Assembly (NCBI RefSeq): GCF_002878395.1
Contig: NC_061115.1
Location: 212,591,331 to 212,655,330, forward strand
Direction of reading: 5' to 3'
Length of the DNA stretch: 64,000 nt
Source of the DNA: Capsicum annuum
Lineage: Eukaryota > Streptophyta > Magnoliopsida > Solanales > Solanaceae
A program made the translations under genes and the position numbers. Shown here one piece after another: positions 23,001-33,269 of the stretch. Under the pieces are notes generated by a model that had not been told where the DNA came from, did no database searches, and worked only from the letters and a program-made list of their open reading frames with translations. Each line of letters begins with the position of its first letter. Within the stretch, counting starts at the first letter, position 1.

Positions 23001-23937
23001 GCTTGATTCCTTACCATTACTCTCATCATCTTTTTCCTCTTCACTTGATTTATCGCAGCTGTTCTCGCCATTTTTTTCTTTACCTAATTGCTCACGATTG
23101 TTTTCACTATTATTTTTCTTTTCATCAGATTGCTCGCTACTACTTTCATCATTTTTTTTCTTCAATAGATGATCGACAACTACTACTTTGAAGTGTCTCT
23201 TTTTCACTAATCGGTTGCTCATTATTTTCAGTATTTTTTTTTCGGACAGCGGTTCTAGCTTTTTTTCTAGCATCTGGAACAGGTGAAAATGCTCTACTTT
23301 GCTTCCTCGTATATATATCGACCCATTATCTACATAAAATAGTAAAAAGATAAACTAAAAATAGAAAAACTATAAGGCAGAATAGTGCAATATATAGAGC
23401 AACTAAAGTATTTCGTAATTGTCAAAATATGTCAAATATATATACATCAACATTCACTAAAATACTACAAAATAAAAGCTTGAATATTAAAAAGAGAAAT
23501 CGCCTAATTTTTCTTTTTAATCAAACCCTAATTTTAAGCTTGGATATAAAAAAGAGAAAGAAAATTTACCTTGTATCAGAAGATTTGATAGAATTGATTA
23601 TCTTTTTGATAGCAAAAAATGCAAAAAGAAAAGGAATAATTTATAATAAAGGATTTGAAGAAAATGACGGAGAAGAAAAAAAGAGAAAAGGATGAACTGA
23701 CATTGAAGATGAGATGAAAATGATTTCTCTATTTCTCTATTTCATCTGTTAGTTTCAAACAAGACCATTTCTAGAATGCAAGTTTCAAATACCATAAGTT
23801 AGCCCCTTTTATGCTAATTACGTTAATCAATTAAGTCAAGTAAATAAAGAAAATGAGAAAAAAATAAATGAGGTCCAATTGTCCCTTTTATTTAATTAGA
23901 AACTTGGGAAGGTGCTCAGCTCATTTTTCTCCTAATA
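20040..23937 (-). pseudogene. DUF1985/Ulp1-protease element, right arm
   Basis: Reverse-strand copy of the left arm, again interrupted. Order on the reverse strand: charged Glu/Lys/Ser region (about 23330-22773); DUF1985-like domain, open from 22770 to 22330 and better preserved (KEIWFDYNGLPICFGIKKF, AIVTGL); minisatellite (21850-21478); CCKCQTYC segment (near 21060); protease His and Asp motifs NTHFIALEF and VYDCN (20335-20260); and then, unlike the left arm, the Cys segment YTACGPYTC inside the palindrome loop (about 20050-20100). In Ulp1 proteases the nucleophilic Cys sits in a DCG-type motif, so ACG here is the candidate. The frame then crosses into the complement of the other arm and becomes meaningless. 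Confidence 0.75.
21478..21850. repeat. AACAACTTC/GAAGTTGTT minisatellite, right arm
   Basis: Counterpart of the array at 18413, longer (about nine units of about 41 bp against about six). The copy number therefore changed after the inverted duplication. Typical unit words are GTTGTTGGACAACTGAAG and AAGTTGTCGGAACAAC. Confidence 0.8.
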
Positions 23938-24228
23938 CTCTGACTACACACATCGACTCAAATACTCTTTGTTCAAAGGCCAAAATTCAAAGCAAAATTA
24001 GCACATGTATTTTATGGCTTAACCACTCAAAAGCGTCTGAAATTTGATCTTTAACCTGCAAAATCAGTGGATTCATTTAGTACAACTTTGACGCGCTGCG
24101 TACAATAAATCCTTGTAATTTATCCGACCACACGGTGCGTAAGGAAATTTTAGTGCATCAAATTTGTCATTTTTATTTTATTTAAAGCACTAACAAAATT
24201 GAGGCAGTTGAGGGTTGGTTAATGAAGA

Positions 24229-27200
24229 ATGTGTTTCTCAACAGCTTTGGCACTTCCATCTGTTCCCATTACTACAAATTCTACCTCTGTATGTACTATT
24301 TACTCTCGTCTTTATTTATTTAGTAAGATTGCTTATTTTGGTTGGGAAAATATTATTATGAGATAATTAATTTCGGAATTAGTTCTTTGACCATGTATAT
24401 GAGGCATAAGTAATCTCGGACTAACTAATATCTCACACAAAAATTGGGATAAAATAGTCCTTCACTTTATCCCACACTATTTATTTCTTATGCGTCACAA
24501 GTCACACCAAACAACCCCTAATGACTGTTTGGTGTGAGAGATAAGTGATAAATAAGATGTGTTTATTCCATGTTTGGTTGGAATAATACTGCAACATGGT
24601 TGGGATACTATTGCAGGATAATTAATCCTAGATTATAGAGTTATTTTTATCCCACATTGAGAGTGGATAACAATCTCGGAGTAAGTTATACTGGAATAAC
24701 TTGTTCCCCAATAAAAAGAGTCCTTCGTTCAGCCCTTACTGGACACTGTGCATAACGGGAACTTGCTTTAGTGCACCGGCCCTTACTTTTTTAGGGGTAG
24801 GGGAGTGGAAATGGGGAGGAGATTACAGGATTAGAGAGTTGAACACACATTAATTAGGTGAAATTTAAGCTAGTCAATCAACTGAGCTACTAAGATTTCC
24901 GCTATATTTTGTTGTTGTTGTTGTTTCGTTTTTCTTAATTGAAAAAAGATGTAGGTTAGGGAACAAAAAAAATAGGAAAGAGGATTAAAGTGTGTGGAAT
25001 TGAAACCTCACCAATTAGGTGAAAGTTCAGTAGTTAATCAACTGAGCTACTCTGTTGTCTTCTTTTAAAAAAAATGGGGGTAGGGTAGGAAGAATGGGGG
25101 AGAGGACTCCAACGCGGGAAATCAAAATCTCATCAACTAGGTGAAAGTTCACGCTACTAAGTTTCCTGCTATATGGTTGTCTTTTTTTATTTGAAAAAAA
25201 TGGGGGGTACGGTAGGAAGAAGGAGGATAGGATTACAATGTGGGGATGCGAAAACTCATCAATTAGGTGAAGGTTCAGGTAGTCAATCAACTGAGTTACT
25301 ACAAGTTCAGTTATATTCTGTTGTCACTCTGCTTACTTTACTTTTTTTTTTGTGTGTGTGTGTGTGAGTTCCTTAATTGATGCTCAATTGTAATATTGCC
25401 AACAGGATTGGAGGGGAAAAGATGAAGATCCAAATAAGGGTCAAGCAGTGAAACTCTCATTACCAGCATATAAATGGCGATTAGTTATTGCTTATGACGG
25501 AACCAGATTTTCAGGTTTCATTTCTCTTCTTGCTTCAAAATAGCACTAAATTCCTTTTCATTATGGATGTGTTCAGTATGAAGAAAAATATATTTCTATA
25601 ATACTGTATAAGCGAAGTTCTTACTCCCTCCATTTCAGTTTGTTTTAAATTAAGATATATGGAATGTATCAAAACGTCATTTAATCTTGTGGTTTTAAAC
25701 TTTTCATGTTGAAATTGAATAGTTCGCAAAAAAGGAAAGGTTTATGAAACGGACTAAAACGGAATGTAAGGCAAACAAATTGAAATGGGGGAATACTTTC
25801 TTTATGTTTTTTTGCTAAGTAAACAAAAATATATTGTCCCTGGAATATTTTCATATGTAATCTAAGAAAACACTGTGGGGATGGGATAGGGTGGTAGCAT
25901 TAGGAGATGGTAGGAAACAATGATGGTAGAATGGCGCTTAGTTGTTGCTTACAACGGTACCAGATTTTCAGGTTTTATTCTCTCTTCTTGCTTCAGAAAT
26001 CATACTGAGTTCCTTTTTATTATATTATTGTACTTCAGATAGAAAATCGAGGGTTGAAATCTCCGATTTTTTGTGTTATACTTTAATTTGCCGTGGTCTT
26101 TGCTATATAGCGTATAGGTTTTCACACATTCATTTTCGTCGATTTTCACAAGTTGATTAGGTTTCTTCTCTCATTGTTATTCCAAACAGCTATTAATTTG
26201 TTTGTACAATCACAAGTTCCCACAACATATCATTCTCGCCTTCTTATGTAAGATAATACATAATCAACGTCATTCCTAGAACTTAATTAAGGTTTAGAGT
26301 TTCTTTAGTGCGGTAATCTCAAAATCATGTGCACTTTTGCCCCACCCTTTTCTGTACATAGTTCATTCAAGCAATTTTTGAGGTGGTTTCGGGAGGGTTG
26401 TTCTAAACCTTTAGGGTTCTCGTTCAGTTTCTTGATTGCTAAGATTGTACTCCATCCATTTAGAGCTAATTACTATTCAAAGAGTTAGTGACATTCTTAG
26501 TTTGTGACCTTTATAAATATCTTTTCAATCAGTTGAAGTTTGCTCATTGCGGAGGTGTGAGAGGTTGGTTATAGTGGGTATGATGAGAGGTATAAGTAGG
26601 CTGGAGAAGTATTTGGGAGAGGTGATTAGACAGGACATGACGCATCCTACAACTTACCTAGGACATGGCCTTAGATAGGAGGGTATGGAAGTCATGAAAT
26701 AGGATAGAAAGGTTAATTAATTAGCATGTAGTTTTTCGGTGAGATACGTTGGTTGGTAGTCTGGAGCTATGTGTCTGTTGTAGTATTAGCATTTTTCTCA
26801 TAGTTGTTGACTTGTTCTTTGATCTTTGTTTCGCATTATTTTGTTGTTGATACCGTTCTTTTCTCTGGATGCTCTATAATGTTTCCTTACTAGTTGAGGT
26901 GTCTTGTTTACCGCATATTTCCTTTTCCATAACTACTTTGATTTATTGCTCTTAAGCTGAGGGTCTTTCCGAAACAAACTTTCTACGTCCAAGAGGTAGG
27001 TAAGGTTTGCGTACACTCTACCCTCCCCAGACCCATCAATTTAAGTTTACAAAGTTTCAGTAACCCCTTCGTTTCAATTTGTTTGGCCTATTTTGACTTA
27101 GCACGGAGTTTAAGAAAGTAAAAAGGACTTTTGAATCTTGTGGTCTTAAGATATGTGAAATGTAGCAAAGTGTCTTTTAATCTTGTGATCTTAAACATGG

Positions 27201-29585
27201 CATGTGGAAAATTGAAATTAAAGAGTTACTGAAAAAGGAAAGGGCCATTCTTTTTGAAATGGACTGAAAAGGAAAGTAGGCCAAGCAAATTGAAACAGAG
27301 GGAGTACTATTTTTGATGTAGTATCTATATGTATACCTGATGTTAAACTGAAATTAATCAAGTCAACCCTGATGAGCTGAACTAGGCAAGTCAGACGGTG
27401 TATGAATTTTAAAGGTACTAGTAATTGCAAATTTGACACTAACCTTTGCTCTCCATTTCTCGATTCCTCCTAGCATGTGTATGTAGGTAATTTGAGTTTG
27501 TTTTCCGGTGGCTTTGGTTAAGGGAACCAGCAGAGCCGTAGTGAAAGTGAGTCTTCACAGGGCAATTGTCGCTGCTTGTGGACCCGAACTTGGGTGATCA
27601 CTAAGATCGTCGTTTTTATGATTTTTGGTTCCTTATCAGGCACAACGATTGCTAAGATAATAAGATGTCACTTGATTAAAAATAAATAGATAAGAAGATG
27701 TTGAACGTACCTTCTAAATGATTTTATACCTCTTTTATTCCCTATATTTTTGTGACTGCATGTTGGGATGCAGTTGCTTTATTTCTATAATCCTGAATGA
27801 TGAATATCTTGTAGGGTGGCAGTATCAACAGTCAACGCCTACTGTACAGTGCATTCTGGAAGAAGCTCTGACTAGAAAAACAAAAATAAACCGCAAAGAA
27901 CTTTGTTTAGTTGGTGCAAGTCGGACAGATGCAGGAGTTCATGCATGGGGTCAGGTCTGCTTTCGTCTGCCAATTGGTTCCTACTAACCAAGAGAAGTGA
28001 TAATAGCTTAGAACCAACTTTGGTTTTCAGGTTGCACACTTCGTTACACCTTTCAACTATGAAACACTAGACGACGTTCACAAAGCTGTAAATGGTCTTC
28101 TTCCTTCTGACATCAGAGTTAGAGAATTTAGCCCGGCAGGGCCTGAGTTTCATGCTCGTTTCTCTGTCACAAGCAAGATATATAGCTACCAAGTATATGA
28201 CTCCACCATCATGGACCCATTCTTGAGGCACTATGCTTACCATAGTACGTATAAACTCGACGCTGCTGTCATGAGAGATGCTGCAAAGCATTTCGTGGGT
28301 AAACATGACTTTTCTGCCTTTGCCAATACATCACGAAATGACCGGATTCCAAATCCAGTGAAGACGATATTTCGCTTTGATGTTGTTGAAAAGGTAATAT
28401 GTTCATCCTTTTACTGAATATAAGACTGTCAATTAGCTTCCATGGCTTGAGATGGGGGTGGGTTTCTCTTGGCATACACAAAATACACGCTGCCTCACGG
28501 CTCAAGTCACGTACATGTGGTTCTCATATCAAAATCCCATAATTAGGTGCATCAGGGCTTCCCCAAGCTTAGAAACTCAACAAGTTTGTATATTCTTGAA
28601 TTCGTGCTAACTATTCTTGAGTTTTTTTTTTTTTTTCCTGATAAAGTTAGCCAAGTTTTGTTTAAGGTTAAAATATCGGCTCAAACTTGCCTAGGCCATA
28701 GTTTTAGATGTCTGATGCGGTCAAAACTTGGTTGGTATTCATAGCTTAATACCGAAGCGAGCGCTTAGAACATATGAAACTGCAGCCATTGAGGCATTAC
28801 TTGTCATATTTCTGTCAATGAAGTTTTAAGTTGATATCTTGTCGTGCTTTTCTTTAGGGACCGCTTTTGCGGCTTGAAGTTGAAGGATCTGGTTTCCTAT
28901 ATAGACAAGTTCGGAACATGGTATGTCACTTTCTTGTTCTTACGTAGGGAATTGAGATAAAGAGACAATCTTTTACCTATGTTGCTCGTACTCTTCAAAA
29001 TGTCAACAGGTACGTGTCAGGTTCTCAAAAGTAGTGTATGTTTGGAGAATCTGACGTGGGCCACATCAGAAGTGAAGAGTCCCGCAACATAGCTTTTTTA
29101 CTACCAATGCCTTTCAACCTTAATTCTGGCTCAGATGTTAGCCCAAAATAAGAGGTTCTTAAAACTTACGTTGCTTTTTATATTCTTTAAGTAATAGCAA
29201 ATCATATTCATAAAACCTTCAACTATTTACCCATCAAAAGGAAAAAACCTCGTAAGTATTCACCATGATTTCAGGTGTGAATCTTTGCGACTCTTGAACG
29301 ACAGCACTGCAGATAATACGTGGTGACTTTTCTCAAAATCTTTTGCAGGTCGCTTTGTTGCTTCAAGTTGGAAGACAAGCAGTTCCACCAGATATTGTTG
29401 TTAGGATTTTGGAGTCTCGTGATCGGAAGGAACTTGCAAAGTATACCTTGTTACTTCCACCTCATGGACTCAGTCTCGATACGATCAAGTATAATGAAGA
29501 ACATCTCATACTTCCAACCGATTCCCCTGCTAGTAGTTTTGGTAGGCACCATAGTATAAGCAAATGCAAGGTACTATTCGTTTGA
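24229..29585 (+). CDS. tRNA pseudouridine synthase, TruA family
   Basis: Six exons: 24229-24288, 25406-25514, 27815-27954, 28031-28393, 28858-28920, 29349-29585. All introns are GT-AG, phases fit, and the total is 972 nt, 323 residues. The enzyme isomerises uridine to pseudouridine in the tRNA anticodon arm, by family. Visible motifs: YKWRLVIAYDGTRFSGWQ (41-59) at the start of the fold; ASRTDAGVHAWGQ (91-103) with catalytic Asp95; FHARFSVTSKIYSYQV; HDFSAFANTSR; EVEGSGFLYRQVRNM; and the C-terminal VALLLQVGR. The ATG at 24229 is chosen because the nearby ATG at 24222 is out of phase with exon 2. The first 20 residues are Ser/Thr-rich, so organelle targeting is possible but unproven. The total is somewhat longer than bacterial TruA. 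Introns 1, 2 and 5 carry repeats. Confidence 0.9.
24790..25330 (-). repeat. Tandem tRNA-like SINE units in TruA intron 1
   Basis: About four successive units share the + strand words CATCAATTAGGTGAA, GTTCAGGTAGTCAATCAACT and GAGCTACT, each preceded by a G-rich GGGGGTAGGGTAGGAAGA-type segment. Read in reverse, a unit starts AGTAGCTCAGTTGATTGA, an A-box-like tRNA head, followed by a TTCGCATCC-like B-box. Confidence 0.6.
25625..25797. mobile_element. Stowaway-like MITE in TruA intron 2
   Basis: Ends TACTCCCTCCATTTCAGTTT and ATTGAAATGGGGGAATAC are complementary. The inner words TTTAAATTAAGATAT and CATGTTGAAATTGAA are shared with the elements at 6965 and 27063. Confidence 0.8.
25927..26022 (+). 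pseudogene. Partial duplicate of TruA exon 2 and donor site
   Basis: Positions 25927-26022 repeat 25471-25565, covering the end of exon 2, its TCAG|GTTT donor and the first part of the intron. The encoded segment reads EWRLVVAYNGTRFSG against KWRLVIAYDGTRFSG in the real exon, an Asp to Asn change. The part of exon 2 upstream of this is not duplicated. It is probably a dead relic in intron 2, although an AG lies just before it. Confidence 0.7.
26540..27035 (+). mobile_element. RTE-type LINE 3' fragment in TruA intron 2
   Basis: One frame encodes EKYLGEVIRQDM, the conserved end of RTE-type LINE reverse-transcriptase frames. The common 3' tail follows, with AAGCTGAGGGTCTTTCCG and GTACACTCTACCCTCCCCAG. 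Stops and the short length make it a 5'-truncated dead copy. Confidence 0.65.
27063..27308. mobile_element. Stowaway-like MITE in TruA intron 2
   Basis: The left end CCCCTTCGTTTCAATTTGTT and the right end AAATTGAAACAGAGGGAGTA are complementary. Inner words GACTTAGCACGGAGTTTAAG and CATGGCATGTGGAAAATTG. Non-coding, about 246 bp. Confidence 0.8.
28978..29091. mobile_element. Short palindromic MITE in TruA intron 5
   Basis: Ends TATGTTGCTCGTACTCTTC and GAAGAGTCCCGCAACATA, about 114 bp, same family as 11898-12018. Confidence 0.75.
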
Positions 29586-30373
29586 CTAGTTTGAAAAAAA
29601 CAAAGGCATGTAAAACGGATTGTGCCTTTTTTAACTGTCACTCATTCGTGAAAAGAATTTGCATCTGTTTCTTCTTTAATGGTACTTTCTTATGACTTCT
29701 TTGAGCCGAGGGTCTTTCGGAAACAGCCTCTCTACCTGACAAGGTAGAGGTAAGGTCTGCATACACCCGGACTATACTGGGTTTATTGCTGAAAAATGGA
29801 TGTATGGAGTGCTGCAAGTATTGGCGAAAACCAAGTCATGATTTAGTCCTTGTAGTATCTTTCTTTCACAGCTATTGCCGAATACTGAAAGTAGCAGCAC
29901 TGTCTTGGTAGCCATTGCTTGAATGCATTGCAAGAGTGACAACCAGTTATACTATCCCACTCTGTATACGCGTCTTGCAGTGCTTAGGGTCGTGCTGTTT
30001 GTGATAGCTATTGTTCTGTAAACATATTTGAACCAGCGTCGCATTTGGATATGGTGTGGTTTCCTGTTAATTGAGTTCAAATTGCTTTTGTATTTTCTAG
30101 GTACAGTAGTGCACTTTCCTTGGAAACAGCCTCTAGCAGAAATGCAATGTAAGACTGCGGACAATACATCCTTGTGATGGGGCGCGGAAGCTTTAGTGCA
30201 CCGGGCTGCCCTTTTTTAGTAGTGCACTTTCCTCCAGATGAATGTAGATTTGCAAAGTAGAGTATTATCATTTGGTGTTTGTATCTTGGCTTTTGTCTTT
30301 GTATCTGATTTTGTTGCTTGAATAGCTTAATGAAGCTCATCTTAACAAGTTTCTATCCCAGGATGTGGTATAT
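29586..30373. other. 3' flank of the TruA gene, repeats only
   Basis: Contains a + strand non-LTR tail fragment at about 29696-29785 (TTGAGCCGAGGGTCTTTC, AGGTAAGGTCTGCATACACC) and a repeat word GAAGCTTTAGTGCACCGGGC at 30187-30206. No gene is seen. Confidence 0.5.
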
Positions 30374-30690
30374 TAAGGGTGTGTTCAGTATGATGTTTTT
30401 CATTTTTTTCATGTTCGATTGATTAAATTTTTTGAAAAACGTTTTCTCGGGGAAACACAATCTTAAAAATGAGGAAAATAACTTTCCTAGTGAAAGTAGA
30501 AAACGAGTTTGACAAGTTACATTTCACATTGATTGTGTCCTTCCATCCTCCAACACACCTGACCTTCACCTATCGCCAATTCGCAACCACCTTACTCCAC
30601 TACTTTCACCCCGCATAGTATATGTTTAGATTGCATATAAATGCTTTTAGAATGGAGTATTATTTTCTGCTTAATACTGAACACAAAAAG
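30374..30690. mobile_element. GGGTGTGTT-type MITE, decayed
   Basis: The left end GGGTGTGTTCAGTATGATG and the right ATACTGAACACA are complementary. The inner sequence resembles the left part of the larger element at 43682 (TTTTTCATGTTCGATTGATT, GAAAAACG). Confidence 0.6.
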
Positions 30691-30832
30691 ATAAATAAGA
30701 AATTTACCCTGGTTCGAAACCACAAGTGCTAGAACTTTTGGCTAATCCTGTCTAAAGAGAGGGATTACTAGAGTAGCATTTGACTAGGGAAGATAGTTTG
30801 GCACTAAAATTTCAACAAATATTAAATTCTGA

Positions 30833-31940
30833 ACTCATAATTTTGAATTAGCAATGAGTTCGATTATAAAAGTCATGAAAGTTAAAGGTATGCTAACATG
30901 GTGTAAAGGATAGACTCTTGCTTTAACAATAGATTAGATGATTGTGACACGTGCCATAATCATATTAAAAAAGAGAATGAATCAAGATGAATTGTCACTT
31001 TGAGACGAACAACAAATTGTCACTTTGTGGAATTATTTTGTTTAATATGGATTACCATTACTTGTGTGGATGAGTCCTATGTTATATAGAGTACATAACT
31101 TTGATCATAGGTGTGATTTCTAGTCACATAATTTCATAATAATACTGCAAAGTGGGGCAAGCATTCCCCATGTGTTAGCCGCAAGCGTATCTAGGGCCTC
31201 GATGTCCAGTTCAGCTGAAGAGGCCTAGCCTGATCTGAAAAGTGTTAATTCAGTCTGAAGTATTAGTATCTCTATTTATACATTTTCTAAATAAAATCAT
31301 GGCTATTTATAACCAAAGTTGAAATTTATTCAAGAGGTGGAGGCTTAGTTGGCTATGAGCCAAACTAAGAATATGCCACATGTCCTCTATTTTGGACAGA
31401 TGGCATTCAATTCCATTCCATAATAGAACCCACAATTTCGAATTAGCAATGAGATCAATTGTAAAAGACTTTGAAAGTTAAACTCATCAAGTTTTAATCA
31501 TGGACTTGCCAAATCAATAACTGCACATTGGATAACATATTCGTGATGATAACCGAGATGAAATACGTTGCTAAGGATAGGCTCCTGCGTGACTATAGAT
31601 TATATGAGTGTGACACATGTCATAATCATATTAAAAAAAGAATAAATCGAGAAGAATAGCAAATTGTCACTTTATAGAATTGAGACGAACAACAAATTGT
31701 CAGTTTATGAAATTATTTTGCTTAATATGGATCACCATTTGTGTGGATAAGTCCAATGATATAGAGTAATAACTTTGATCATAGGATTAATTTCTAGTCA
31801 CATTATTTCATAATAATGCTGCAAAGTGGAGCAAGTATATTCACCTATATGTCAGCCACAGGCATATCCAGGGCCCGGTATGCAGCTCGGTTGAAAAGGC
31901 CTAACCTGATAAGAGAAGTGCTAATTCGATCTGGATAGAC
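30833..31940. repeat. Direct duplication of a roughly 600-bp segment
   Basis: 30833-31250 and 31427-31940 share a long ordered series of words: GAATTAGCAATGAG, GTGACACGTGCCATAATCAT versus GTGACACATGTCATAATCAT, GAGACGAACAACAAATTGTC, TAATATGGAT, AACTTTGATCATAGG and ATTTCTAGTCACAT. The copies are clearly diverged. No coding sequence is recognised. Confidence 0.8.
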
Positions 31941-32447
31941 TTCATGCAAAAATGTCACCACTCCAAAAATCAATAAGAAAACAAATGCTAAATTTCAGAT
32001 CAGTGAACAAATCGAAAGGAAAGAGAAACCTTTCACGCTCAGCACTTAAAGCGCACTAAGCAACACATTCAAATAGACAATTTTTACGGAACATACGCCT
32101 CCTAAAAGGTAACGGAGGTGTGCAGAGACTACATAAAATGAATGTATATTTGATTACTGAATCTAGAAATAAATGCAAATCAAATACAGGCATCTTTCCA
32201 TGCTTTTCATTGATCATGGAAATTAGCCAAATAGCAAAAATAATTCTTGTTACTATGTGCTTTTTCTTCTTTCTTTTTTTTTTAGGGGGTGGGGTGTGTG
32301 GGGAGGGGAGGGGCTATGTATAGAACATCATCAAAATTTTCAAAATCTTGCATTTTGGGCGTCAGTTTAGCCACCACATGAACAAGATAATGATAAAAAA
32401 TATGTACAATATGTGCCTTGGATTTAGTTCCAAACAAAACAAACTAT

Positions 32448-33080
32448 TTATGTTTTGATGGCTTTGGATTTGTCCAAAATTGACCACATCACTTGAACAT
32501 CTTCATATCCACAAGCCATTACTTCACCCTGCAAATCTACTACATGTTTATCTTGATCTGCAAACACAAAACAAGACATGTGTTAAAAAGATCAAACAAC
32601 AAGGCCAATCAGAGGTGGATCCAGAATTTGAAATTTACGGGTTCTTGATTCTAGCTCATTAAAGTATCTGAGTTCTAAATTAAAACGATGGGTCCAATAT
32701 CTCACTAGCACCTTTGTCCAACCTGAGTCATGTAGCTCGTTAAGAGCAATAAGGAATTGAATGATTTGACATAAGAAATGTTGTTGCTAGCAATGAACTC
32801 ATTTTAAATCTGCCTCTTGACCAAACACACTATACATGGACTATACAAACAATAACAAACAACCCTTTATCCTTATTTTGAAGAATTAAAAAAGATTGTT
32901 TTTAAAAGATAATCGACTCAAGTAACACAAATATGTGAACTTTATTTTACACAAATTATACATACCTTCTTCTTGTGACTTCTTTTCCCTTGGTGAATCC
33001 CTTGGTGATTGTTGATTATTATTGAAAAATGTTCTAGCTTTTCTAAATGGAGTGGTGATTGTTTTTACCCATTTAGTCAT
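32448..33080 (-). CDS. Small plant-specific protein, 74 residues
   Basis: Two exons, 33080-32966 and 32557-32448, joined across a 408-bp GT-AG intron (AGAAG|GTATG, TTTGCAG|ATCAAG). The phase fits (115 + 110 nt). The N-terminus is basic (MTKWVKTITTPFRKARTFF), followed by a polar linker and a conserved-looking C-terminal core ACGYEDVQVMWSILDKSK. Small proteins with a YEDVxVxWSIL core are known in plants; I recall some being annotated as Avr9/Cf-9 rapidly elicited proteins, from memory only. There is no signal peptide or membrane segment. A TATA box lies about 75 bp upstream. The function is unknown. The second exon has too few codons to stand out as a frame of its own. Confidence 0.75.
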
Positions 33081-33153
33081 TTTTCTTTGTGTATTTTGAT
33101 AGAAAGAGTTGTTGTTGCATCTAACTCTCCATTTGTCAAGAACAAAAAAGAGT

Positions 33154-33164
33154 TTATATATAGA
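33154..33164 (-). promoter_or_regulatory. TATA box of the small gene
   Basis: The reverse strand reads CTATATATAAACT, about 75 bp upstream of the ATG at 33080. Confidence 0.6.
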
Positions 33165-33269
33165 ATGTATACATCTCATCTAGACTATAGTATTATATTA
33201 TTATAACATTTAATATAAGGGATATTGTGGGAGCCATAATTGGGCAGGCAAGATCCGTTAGATAAGCTT

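Larger units (their letters stand above)
16306..23937. repeat. Long inverted repeat, arms about 3.8 kb, loop about 58 bp
   Basis: The left flank word AAGTTTCTAATTAAATAAAA (from about 16336) and its complement TTTTATTTAATTAGAAACTT (to about 23905) mark the outer arms. Homology continues outward to GAGAAAAAT near 16306 and ATTTTTCTC near 23937. The centre is a palindrome: AATGTCCCAAGAAG (20023-20036) pairs with CTTCTTGGGACA (20098-20109). The arms differ by substitutions and indels throughout. Confidence 0.85.

Noticed and set aside
24222..24288. Upstream ATG at 24222 as TruA start
   Set aside because: It would put exon 1 out of phase with exon 2, creating a TGA at the junction; the ATG at 24229 gives an exact phase.
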